From Lachnospiraceae bacterium UBA3273 (GTDB taxonomy: Bacteria > Bacillota > Clostridia > Lachnospirales > Lachnospiraceae), in NCBI GenBank assembly GCA_002362385.1, contig DEUB01000032.1:1-5558 (forward strand): DNA of 5,558 nucleotides, read 5' to 3'. Position numbers and translations under genes: made by a program. Under the pieces are notes generated by a model. It had not been told where the DNA came from, searched no databases, and was given only the letters and a program-made list of their open reading frames with translations. Numbering within the stretch: the stretch's first letter is position 1; every line of letters begins with the position of its first letter. Of this stretch, positions 1 to 5,517 are shown in pieces.

Positions 1-6
1 CCACAT

Positions 7-294
7 CTATGGGTACATTATAATTTCCTCAAGCTCATAGAGCTTATAATCCGTCTTCAGCATTTTATCGCAAGTATGGGCAAAAATAACTTTATTCTCC
101 GTCTCGAAAAACAGGATATCCGAAAAAGGGATAAAAAACTCCCTTTCCTTCTGCCTTACGCTTAACATGGACGGTATGCTGCATTCTCCCGAAATCCGTT
201 CCTTCAGGGTATGGATCTCTTCATTCCATGCCGGAGCCCTTATGATCACTTCCTGTTCCGTCAGGTTTTCATCAATCTCAATTCTGATCTTCAC
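7..294 (-). CDS. LytTR-domain transcriptional regulator, apparently truncated
   Basis: Encodes about 95 residues resembling stand-alone LytTR regulators of Firmicutes, which bind direct repeats upstream of promoters. Visible are the typical N-terminal strand (KIRIEIDENLTEQEVIIR) and, from about residue 45, the first half of a LytTR domain: FFIPFSDILFFETENKVIFAHT, then YKLYELEEI. The second half, normally containing the R-x-S-K-S/T...N segment and the last strands, is absent because TAG occurs at 7-9. Family members of this kind are usually about 145-150 residues, so the protein is cut inside its DNA-binding domain. I start it at GTG (292-294) because GGAGGG (301-306) lies 6 nt upstream; a TTG in frame at 313-315 overlaps the -10 box and has no RBS. 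The next operon gene (often a DUF3021 membrane protein) would be off the window. It may be a pseudogene. Family assignment is fairly sure; functional status is uncertain. Confidence 0.72.
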   Translation of the reverse strand: MKIRIEIDENLTEQEVIIRAPAWNEEIHTLKERISGECSIPSMLSVRQKEREFFIPFSDILFFETENKVIFAHTCDKMLKTDYKLYELEEIIMYP

Positions 295-314
295 TTTCTT
301 CCCTCCATGGGGCA

Positions 315-343
315 ATCATATCAGCCATGGCAGAAAAAGTAAA
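315..343 (-). promoter_or_regulatory. Promoter of the LytTR gene
   Basis: Read on the minus strand there is TTTACT (338-343, four of six matches to TTGACA), a 17-bp spacer, then TATGAT (315-320, five of six matches to TATAAT). The expected start of transcription is near 308, giving a very short leader that still contains the GGAGGG ribosome binding site before the GTG start. The weak -35 is what one expects of an activator-dependent promoter, and putative operator repeats lie directly upstream. Inferred from sequence only. Confidence 0.6.
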
Positions 344-353
344 TGGACTTTGA

Positions 354-386
354 CCAAGTGGTAAAAACATAAAAGCCAAGTGGTAA
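354..386 (-). promoter_or_regulatory. Putative LytTR operator: two perfect 11-bp direct repeats
   Basis: CCAAGTGGTAA occurs at 354-364 and again at 376-386 (plus strand; TTACCACTTGG on the coding strand). The starts are 22 bp apart, about two helical turns, so both copies face the same side of the DNA. The proximal copy begins 10 bp upstream of the -35 hexamer of the LytTR gene promoter. Known LytTR proteins (AgrA, HdrR/BrsR class) bind paired direct repeats with this spacing just upstream of -35. That this regulator, or a paralogue, binds here is inference. Confidence 0.62.
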
Positions 387-395
387 GCCCTGTCA

Positions 396-443
396 TACAA
401 AAAGGGAAAGAAAAGTCAGCACAGCCGGCTTTTCTTTCCCTTT
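396..443 (-). terminator. Intrinsic terminator of ilvE
   Basis: A perfect 15-bp inverted repeat (401-415 with 429-443, arms AAAGGGAAAGAAAAG and its complement) encloses a 13-nt loop. On the minus-strand transcript the stem begins 28 nt after the ilvE stop and its 3' arm runs into TTTTTG, a U-rich tail. The upper part of the stem is A/U and G rich rather than GC dense. It separates ilvE from the LytTR promoter. Confidence 0.8.
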
Positions 444-471
444 ATATTTTCAGGACAAATAGACTATCCCC

Positions 472-1497
472 TTATTCGATCACTTTGATCCAGCCTTCAG
501 GCGCTTCCATACGTCCCATCTGGATTCCCGTCAAGGTATCATACAGCTTCTTCGTAACAGGTCCCATCTCCTCCATTCCGCTGGGGAAACAGATCTCTTT
601 GCCATGGTCGTTGATCTTTCCTACGGGAGAAATGACTGCGGCAGTTCCACACAATCCGCACTCTGCCATATCCTTCACTTCGTCAAAATGTACTTCTCTC
701 TGCTCAACTTCCAATCCCAGAATATGCTCTGCCACATACATCAAAGAACGGCGTGTAATGGAAGGCAGAATGCTGCCTGATTTGGGCGTTACGACCTTTC
801 CGTCCTTCGTCACAAAAATGAAGTTTGCACCGCCGGTTTCCTCTACCTTTGTACGGGTAGCGGCATCTAAATACATATTTTCATCAAAGCCCTGCTTGTG
901 GGCGTCTACGATTGCATACAGGCTCATTGCATAATTTAATCCCGCCTTGATATGTCCCGTTCCGTGAGGCGCAGCCCTGTCATAATCGCAGACCCTGATG
1001 GTAATGGGCTTTGCGCCGCCTTTAAAGTACGGACCAACCGGAGTGGTAAAAATACGGAACTGATATTCGTCAGCCGGTTTTACGCCGATGACCGGATTAC
1101 TTCCGAACATATAAGGGCGGATATATAGGGTAGCTCCTGAACCGTAAGGAGGAACATATGCTTTATTTGCCTTTACAACATCTACAACGGCCTGTACAAA
1201 TCTGTCCTCCGGGAACACGGGCATCTCCAGTCTCTCACAGCTGTCCTTCATGCGCGAAGCATTCAGGTCGGGACGGAAGCATACGATCTTCCCGTCCTCA
1301 GTGGTATAAGCCTTTAATCCTTCAAAACAGGTCTGGGCATATTGCAAAACACCGGCACATTCACTGATCACCACATTAGCATCAGAAGTCAATGTACCTT
1401 CATCCCATGCTCCATCCTTAAAATTAGATACGAATCGTTTGTCTGTCTGGATGTATCCGAATCCCAGATTTGACCAGTCAATGTCTTTCTTTTCCAT
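472..1497 (-). CDS. ilvE: Branched-chain amino acid aminotransferase (class IV PLP enzyme)
   Basis: A 341-residue cytosolic PLP enzyme that exchanges amino groups between glutamate and the 2-oxo acids of leucine, isoleucine and valine: the last step of synthesis and the first of breakdown. It matches the longer, eukaryote-like BCAT group. Visible landmarks are the N-terminal FGYIQTDK and FKDGAWD segments, the CFEGLKAY motif (about 57-64), YIRPYMFGS (125-133), the PLP lysine K184 in HGTGHIKAGLNYA, a conserved glutamate and asparagine at E220/N225 (EETGGANF), and the phosphate-loop-like CGTAAVISPVG (283-293). Length is normal and complete. The ATG start is supported by AAAGGAAG at 1505-1512 with a 7-nt gap. 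It has its own promoter and terminator, so it is probably monocistronic. The leader is only about 58 nt, with no room for a T-box, and no obvious CodY box is visible. A C280-x-x-C283 pair lies beside the active-site loop. Confidence 0.95.
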   Translation of the reverse strand: MEKKDIDWSNLGFGYIQTDKRFVSNFKDGAWDEGTLTSDANVVISECAGVLQYAQTCFEGLKAYTTEDGKIVCFRPDLNASRMKDSCERLEMPVFPEDRFVQAVVDVVKANKAYVPPYGSGATLYIRPYMFGSNPVIGVKPADEYQFRIFTTPVGPYFKGGAKPITIRVCDYDRAAPHGTGHIKAGLNYAMSLYAIVDAHKQGFDENMYLDAATRTKVEETGGANFIFVTKDGKVVTPKSGSILPSITRRSLMYVAEHILGLEVEQREVHFDEVKDMAECGLCGTAAVISPVGKINDHGKEICFPSGMEEMGPVTKKLYDTLTGIQMGRMEAPEGWIKVIE

Positions 1498-1561
1498 GTT
1501 CTTTCTTCCTTTCTTTTACCCCTTTAAGGCTTTCCATGCATTTTATCATGTGATTTTTTTT

Positions 1562-1590
1562 ATTATCATTCTTTTATGGCGAAATGTCAA
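1562..1590 (-). promoter_or_regulatory. Strong sigma-A-type promoter of ilvE
   Basis: On the minus strand there is a consensus TTGACA (1585-1590), a spacer of exactly 17 bp, and GATAAT (1562-1567, five of six). Transcription should start near 1555, leaving a leader of about 58 nt before the ATG. This is the best promoter match in the window and indicates that ilvE is transcribed independently of folA upstream. Confidence 0.78.
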
Positions 1591-1610
1591 GATTTTGGTA
1601 TATCTGACAT
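1584..1610 (-). repeat. Imperfect inverted repeat overlapping the ilvE -35 box
   Basis: On the plus strand, ATGTCA-a-GAT (1584-1593) is complementary to ATC-TGACAT (1602-1610), a 9-bp stem with one bulged base and an 8-nt loop. One arm contains the ilvE -35 hexamer. It starts about 18 nt beyond the folA stop, so it could act as a weak folA terminator (followed only by UUUCG) or as a repressor operator. Neither role can be decided from sequence. Confidence 0.35.
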
Positions 1611-1628
1611 GACAGCCATTACCTGTAG

Positions 1629-2120
1629 TTATACCTTCTTCTCATAGGTCCTATAAGTATAACAAATATCAAAATACGTCTGCTCTTCAGACTCTTCCGT
1701 CATCTGCCATTCCTCATCCTTATCCAGGTTTGGAAAATAGGTATCCGCTTCATAAGCCCCGTCGATTTTGGTAATAACAGCCCTTTTGCAATAGGGCAGA
1801 AGCTGGCGGTAAATGCTTTCCCCTCCTACCACATATACCTGCTTGTCCTCATAGCGCTTCAGTTCTTCCATTAATTCTTCCAGGGAATGGACCACCACTG
1901 CTCCTTTGACCTGATAATCCTTATTTTTTGTTAAGACGATATTTACCCTGTTAGAAAGAGGCTGCCCCTGGGGAAAGCTCTCTAAGGTCTTTCTCCCCAT
2001 AACGATCACATTGTCCGTTGTCAGCCTCCTGAAATTTTTCATATCGCCCGGGATCCGCACAAGCAGTTTATTTTGATATCCGATAGCCCAGTTTTTGTCC
2101 ACCGATACAATTAAGTTCAT
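1629..2120 (-). CDS. folA: Dihydrofolate reductase
   Basis: A 163-residue cytosolic enzyme that reduces dihydrofolate to tetrahydrofolate with NADPH, recycling the DHF made by ThyA. Visible (ATG numbering) are the Met20-loop region WAIGYQNKLL (11-20), the catalytic acid D26 in IPGDMKNF, the NADPH-binding VMGRKTLESFP, YVVGGESIYRQLLP with the conserved GG, and the EADTYFP segment. Length is typical. The start is the ATG at 2118-2120: AGAAGGAGA (2128-2136) is spaced correctly for it, while the in-frame TTG two codons upstream is too close to the RBS. The gene follows thyA by 31 bp on the same strand, the usual thyA-folA pairing, and is surely co-transcribed. Odd point: the usual Leu-Pro-Trp is Leu-Leu-Val here (L20, V21), a pattern I recall from clostridial DHFRs; this could affect antifolate binding. 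Confidence 0.95.
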   Translation of the reverse strand: MNLIVSVDKNWAIGYQNKLLVRIPGDMKNFRRLTTDNVIVMGRKTLESFPQGQPLSNRVNIVLTKNKDYQVKGAVVVHSLEELMEELKRYEDKQVYVVGGESIYRQLLPYCKRAVITKIDGAYEADTYFPNLDKDEEWQMTEESEEQTYFDICYTYRTYEKKV

Positions 2121-2151
2121 GTTCAAATCTCCTTCTCTTTACATATCCCTT

Positions 2152-3000
2152 TTATATTGCCACAGGAATATTTTTTATCTGGGCCCCGGCCGTATAATCC
2201 ACAGCCTTTACGTCATCCCTTGTAAACTTATAGAAATCATGAATCTCCGGATTCAGCCAGAACTTTGGCGCAGGAAACGGCTCTCTCTCGATCAGTTCTT
2301 TGACAATGGGGATATGACGGTCATAAATATGGGCGTCCGCTATAACATGTATCAGTTCTCCCACCTTCATATCACACACCTGTGAAAGCATATACATAAG
2401 CACGGCATATTGGGCCACATTCCAGTTATTTGCCGTCAATACGTCCTGGGACCGCTGGTTCAGTATCCCGTTTAAGGTCAGCTTATCCTCGCCCTTTCCC
2501 TGTGTCACATTGAAGGTCATGCTGTAGGCGCAGGGATACAGGTTCATTTCATGCAGATCCTGATGTACATAAATATTGGTCATGATCCTTCTGCTGAAAG
2601 GATTGTTTTTCAGGTCATAGATGACCCGGTCAACCTGATCCATCATTCCCTCTTTATACTGATGCTTAACGCCCAGCTGATACCCATAGGCTTTGCCGAT
2701 GGAGCCGTCCTCATCCGCCCATTCATCCCAGATATGGCTGTGCAGATCGTGGATGTTATTGGACTTTTGCTGCCAGATCCAGAGCATTTCATCCGTAGCG
2801 CTTTTCAAAGCGGTGGGACGGAGCGTCAAAAGTGGAAATTCCCTGGATAGATCATAGCGGTTTATAACGCCGAACTTCTTGATGGTATAGGCCGGCGTCC
2901 CGTCCTCCCAGTGAGGCCTTACCTTCTCTCCCTCAGTGCTGGTGCCGTTTTCCAGAATGTCCCTGCACATATTGATAAACACTGTATCCGCATAGCTCAT
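2152..3000 (-). CDS. thyA: Thymidylate synthase
   Basis: A 282-residue enzyme converting dUMP and methylene-THF to dTMP and DHF. Visible are the phosphate-binding arginine pair R137-R138 (NPFSRR), the catalytic C157 in LYPCAYSM, QRSQDV (182-187) with the dUMP-binding Arg-Ser and Asp, N194, the H-x-Y motif at H224/Y226 (DAHIYDRH), and the C-terminal PVAI that closes over the active site. EMLWIWQQKSN and HIWDEW resemble the Bacillus subtilis ThyA / phage phi3T thymidylate synthase branch rather than the E. coli type, including a non-histidine after the catalytic Cys. The ATG start fits the family N-terminus. The RBS is mediocre: AAAGGA (3014-3019) with a 13-nt gap. It lies 62 bp after the nuclease gene and 31 bp before folA. 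No convincing promoter was found in the 62-bp gap, so it may depend on readthrough. Confidence 0.96.
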   Translation of the reverse strand: MSYADTVFINMCRDILENGTSTEGEKVRPHWEDGTPAYTIKKFGVINRYDLSREFPLLTLRPTALKSATDEMLWIWQQKSNNIHDLHSHIWDEWADEDGSIGKAYGYQLGVKHQYKEGMMDQVDRVIYDLKNNPFSRRIMTNIYVHQDLHEMNLYPCAYSMTFNVTQGKGEDKLTLNGILNQRSQDVLTANNWNVAQYAVLMYMLSQVCDMKVGELIHVIADAHIYDRHIPIVKELIEREPFPAPKFWLNPEIHDFYKFTRDDVKAVDYTAGAQIKNIPVAI

Positions 3001-3062
3001 ATGATATTTAAATTCCTTTCCCTATATATTCCGTCTTGTATCGATTTCATATTACAAAAGAT

Positions 3063-4664
3063 TTATCTGTCCCATTTATCACATAAGGAATTGATCTGGT
3101 CGGCAAACCTTGCCAGATCCTTATTGGTTCCGCCCTCATTATGCTGAATGACCACAAGCAGCCTCTGACCGGCGGCAAGCAGCCTTTTGAATACGTCGGA
3201 AACGCCTTTGACCTTCTTCTTTTCCACGCGCACGGGAGCCGCTGCATATTCCACCTCATTGCTTGCCAGATTAAATCTGGTACCGCTGTAAGGAGCATAA
3301 GCATGGAACCCGTATTCGTCATTGAGGCAATCTTTAAATGCCTCGCAAACCGATTCCTCTCCGTGTACGACAAATACCCTTTCCGGTTTTTTCTCAAATC
3401 CGGAAAGCCAGTCCAAAAGCCCGTTTTTATCCGCATGTCCCGACAGGCCGATAAGTTTCCTTATGGATGCCCGGATCTCAATGGGCTCTCCGAAAAGCTT
3501 TACATTGGTCGCGCCTTCCACTATATGCCGTCCCAGTGTCCCTGCTGCCTGATATCCCACAAACAGGATCGTGCATTCCGGCCTCCACAGGTTGTGTTTT
3601 AAGTGATGCCTGATACGTCCCGCCTCGCACATACCCGATGCGGAAATAATGACCTTGGGTTCCTCGTCAAAATTAATAGCCTTGGACTCATCGCTTGTAA
3701 TGGATAAATGAAGCCCCGGGAATCCGATAATATTAACGCCTTTTCTCACAAGCTCCATAGCTTCCTCATCAAAGCAGTTGTAAACATTTTTCTGGAATAT
3801 CCCCGTTGCCTCCACTGCCAGCGGACTGTCCACATACACAGGGAAATCCTCATGTCCCTTTACCAGACGGTCGTTTTTGATCTGTCGCAGGAAATAAAGC
3901 AGTTCCTGGGTCCTTCCCACAGCAAAAGAAGGAATGACCACATTTCCGCCTTTATCAAAAGTCTCCTGCAAAATAGCAGTCAGGTCCGCCACATAATCGG
4001 GTCTTTCTTTTGTATGTAACCGATCGCCATAGGTAGATTCCACCACCACATAATCCGCATCCGGCGTCTTCTGGGGATCCTTGATAAGCGGCTGGTTTAT
4101 ATTTCCGATATCTCCGGAGAAAACAATTTTCTTTTCTACACCGTTTTCATTCATCCATACCTCAATACTGGATGAACCTAAAAGATGCCCGATATCCGTA
4201 AAACGGATTTTTATGCCGTCACACAGATCGATGATCGTATTATAGTGGCAGGGAACGATCTGCTTAATGGTGCCGTCGGCATCCTCCATGGTATATACAG
4301 GCTCCACCGCCTGTACCTCCGCACTTCTTTTTGCCTTTCTGTTCTTCCACTCCGCTTCCTGCATCTGGATATGTGCACAGTCACGAAGCATGATGCTGCA
4401 CAGATCCGCCGTGGCATCGGTCATGAAGATCTGACCCCTGAATCCCCTTGCATACAGCTTGGGGAGCATACCGGAATGATCCACATGGGCATGCGTCAAC
4501 AGTACATAATCAACAAATGCCGGTTCCACAGGAAGCTCCGCATTTTCAAAGACGTTTACCCCCTGTTCCATTCCGTAATCCACCAGAATCGTCTTGCCGC
4601 AGACCTGTAAGCAATGGCAGCTGCCCGTTACCTCATGGGCCGCTCCTATAAATGTTAATTTCAT
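3063..4664 (-). CDS. MBL-fold beta-CASP ribonuclease-like metallohydrolase (RMMBL domain)
   Basis: A 533-residue cytosolic protein of the CPSF73/YSH1-like group of metallo-beta-lactamase-fold nucleases, which use two zinc ions to cleave RNA. All core ligands are present: H58-x-H60-x-D62-H63 (HAHVDHSG), H160 (DIGHLLGSSS), D185 (SGDIGN). The beta-CASP motifs are also there: A at E209 (ESTYGD), B at H410 (SGHAD), C at H434 (VVHGEE). The order is MBL (about 1-200), beta-CASP insert (about 230-375), MBL return/RMMBL (about 385-460), then a 60-70-residue lysine-containing tail of unknown role. No KH or S1 domain is seen, unlike the archaeal aCPSF1 form. The ATG start is backed by GGGAG (4672-4676) 7 nt upstream. 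Whether it is an exo- or endonuclease, and its RNA target, cannot be told from sequence. It heads the probable nuclease-thyA-folA transcript. Confidence 0.92.
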   Translation of the reverse strand: MKLTFIGAAHEVTGSCHCLQVCGKTILVDYGMEQGVNVFENAELPVEPAFVDYVLLTHAHVDHSGMLPKLYARGFRGQIFMTDATADLCSIMLRDCAHIQMQEAEWKNRKAKRSAEVQAVEPVYTMEDADGTIKQIVPCHYNTIIDLCDGIKIRFTDIGHLLGSSSIEVWMNENGVEKKIVFSGDIGNINQPLIKDPQKTPDADYVVVESTYGDRLHTKERPDYVADLTAILQETFDKGGNVVIPSFAVGRTQELLYFLRQIKNDRLVKGHEDFPVYVDSPLAVEATGIFQKNVYNCFDEEAMELVRKGVNIIGFPGLHLSITSDESKAINFDEEPKVIISASGMCEAGRIRHHLKHNLWRPECTILFVGYQAAGTLGRHIVEGATNVKLFGEPIEIRASIRKLIGLSGHADKNGLLDWLSGFEKKPERVFVVHGEESVCEAFKDCLNDEYGFHAYAPYSGTRFNLASNEVEYAAAPVRVEKKKVKGVSDVFKRLLAAGQRLLVVIQHNEGGTNKDLARFADQINSLCDKWDR

Positions 4665-4726
4665 AGTCCCTCTCCCATCCCAAATTTTTAGCAGTTCTTT
4701 TGTTTTTGCTTTTGCTGTCAGGTCTG

Positions 4727-4755
4727 TTTATAAGAAAACGCACCTAGACCGTAAA
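4727..4755 (-). promoter_or_regulatory. Candidate promoter of the beta-CASP nuclease gene
   Basis: On the minus strand there is TTTACG (4750-4755, four of six), a 17-bp spacer, and TATAAA (4727-4732, five of six), predicting a start near 4720 and a leader of about 55 nt. A second candidate lies further upstream: the extended -10 TGGTAAAAT (4772-4780) with a poor -35 TTCCTA (4795-4800). Either or both could drive the nuclease-thyA-folA unit. Confidence 0.45.
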
Positions 4756-4800
4756 AGACTTTCCGTTTCTTATTTTACCACATTTCCTCCGACATAGGAA

Positions 4801-4828
4801 CAGGCGGTTTCCGTTTGAGGGCCGCCTG
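4801..4828 (-). terminator. GC-rich hairpin after the DUF3592-type gene, possible weak terminator
   Basis: CAGGCGG (4801-4807) pairs perfectly with CCGCCTG (4822-4828) around a 14-nt loop, 20 nt after the stop of the small membrane-protein gene. On the minus-strand RNA the stem is followed by UUCCUAU, a poor U-tract, so termination is probably partial. It could equally be an RNA-stability hairpin. Confidence 0.45.
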
Positions 4829-4848
4829 AAAATAATGTTTTTTGCACG

Positions 4849-5310
4849 CTACATCGTACAGAGTACAATTATAACCGCCGGAAGTATTACCACGGCAAAA
4901 CCAAGTAATATCTTCCACCACATTGATTTTTCCTGCTCCAGCTGTATGGCAGCCACGGCGTTATCCGGCTCCTGCCTGTCATAATACACTACCAGCATGT
5001 CGTTTACCTTTAATTTGTGTACCTGCTTTCGGTTACCGGTCTTAAAGCTTTTTTCATGCATGTTTCTTCCGTCATGATAAGAATATGTTATGACATAGGG
5101 CTCATAGGTCGGACTATATCCCTCCTCCGTATAAGAAGGATCATTCCGTTCTATCCAAATATCTACGATCGTCCCGTTTGTTTTTACCGACTCTTTAAAT
5201 CCCTGCAGGATCCTTTGGTTATATGTACTCGCAAACCACATAAGCAGGACCATGATCAAAGCCCCTGTCCCGACAACACCAACCAGTATTACAATCTCTT
5301 CTGTCTGCAC
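4849..5310 (-). CDS. Small membrane protein, DUF3592-like
   Basis: A 153-residue protein with two membrane segments (about residues 6-27 and 131-151) flanking a soluble beta-rich domain of about 100 residues. The middle has the pattern of DUF3592 proteins: a GTIVDIW strand after TM1, a YEPYVITYSYHDG strand pair, then VNDMLVVYYDRQEPDNAVA, which resembles the family's G-D-x-V-x-V-x-Y-D-P-x-x-P signature. The molecular function of the family is unknown and I do not assign one. There is no signal-peptide cleavage site; TM1 probably serves as an anchor. The start is GTG at 5308-5310, supported by AAGGGAG (5317-5323) with a 6-nt gap; the only nearby ATG upstream in this frame runs into a stop. It is flanked by its own promoter and a hairpin, so it is likely a single-gene unit unrelated to the downstream metabolic genes. 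Confidence 0.8.
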   Translation of the reverse strand: MQTEEIVILVGVVGTGALIMVLLMWFASTYNQRILQGFKESVKTNGTIVDIWIERNDPSYTEEGYSPTYEPYVITYSYHDGRNMHEKSFKTGNRKQVHKLKVNDMLVVYYDRQEPDNAVAAIQLEQEKSMWWKILLGFAVVILPAVIIVLCTM

Positions 5311-5360
5311 ACTTTACTCCCTTCTTCGCATACCGGCACAAATCCAAAATCAATCATTCC

Positions 5361-5392
5361 CTTATATCATTTAGCCGTCTTTACTATGTCAA
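5361..5392 (-). promoter_or_regulatory. Putative promoter of the DUF3592-like gene
   Basis: On the minus strand there is a consensus TTGACA (5387-5392) and an extended -10, TGATATAAG (5361-5369, core TATAAG five of six). The spacer is 20 bp, longer than the usual 17, so the TG extension may compensate, or an activator may be needed. The predicted start is near 5354, giving a leader of roughly 44 nt. Confidence 0.45.
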
Positions 5393-5396
5393 TCAT

Positions 5397-5415
5397 AACA
5401 TCCGGTACAACATCC
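5397..5415 (-). repeat. 7-bp direct repeat upstream of the -35 box
   Basis: AACATCC occurs at 5397-5403 and 5409-5415 (GGATGTT on the coding strand), 12 bp start to start and ending 4 bp upstream of the TTGACA of the DUF3592-like gene promoter. It may be a regulator site, but a 7-bp repeat is short enough to be chance. Confidence 0.25.
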
Positions 5416-5478
5416 CGCAATACAAATATCTGTCCGGCCGCTTCCTTTCGGCATACCATGAATGAAAAAAATGCAACA

Positions 5479-5513
5479 CAAAAAAATAAAAGCCTTGAAC
5501 ACTCAAGACTTTT
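5479..5513 (-). terminator. Intrinsic terminator of the tRNA-Met gene
   Basis: On the minus-strand RNA, AAAAGUCUUGA pairs with UCAAGGCUUUU (5503-5513 with 5488-5498) in an 11-bp stem with one G-U pair and a 4-nt loop. It is followed by AUUUUUUU (seven U from 5480-5486). It begins 4 nt after the tRNA discriminator base, so the tRNA is the last gene of its transcript. Confidence 0.88.
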
Positions 5514-5517
5514 GAAA

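Noticed and set aside
313..315. TTG as the start of the LytTR gene
   Set aside because: It overlaps the predicted -10 box and has no upstream RBS, whereas the GTG at 292-294 has GGAGGG at ideal spacing and matches the family N-terminus.
380..934. 184-codon plus-strand open frame antisense to ilvE
   Set aside because: It is the mirror of ilvE coding sequence, starts inside the ilvE terminator, and shows no recognisable domain or good RBS.
1498..1628. T-box, riboswitch or CodY box in front of ilvE
   Set aside because: The predicted leader is only about 58 nt, with no T-box sequence, specifier stem or terminator, and no AATTTTCNGAAAATT-like site was found.
3001..3062. Separate thyA promoter in the 62-bp gap
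   Set aside because: AT-rich TATATA-like sequence is present near 3022-3028, but no -35 at a suitable distance could be found.
3047..3436. 129-codon minus-strand open frame overlapping the nuclease gene
   Set aside because: It lies wholly within and just past the C-terminal part of the well-supported nuclease in another frame, has no family-like sequence, and is rich in the Arg/Trp/Pro typical of an out-of-frame shadow.
4772..4783. Match to the LytTR repeat core (GTGGTAAAA) in front of the nuclease gene
   Set aside because: It is a single copy with no partner at a 22-bp period, and it coincides with a possible extended -10 element; probably chance.
5369..5461. 30-codon minus-strand frame from ATG (5459-5461 region) to TGA next to the -10 box
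   Set aside because: There is no ribosome binding site, and the frame contains the TTGACA -35 box and overlaps the extended -10 of the next gene. I recognise no similarity. It could be a decayed remnant but cannot be supported.
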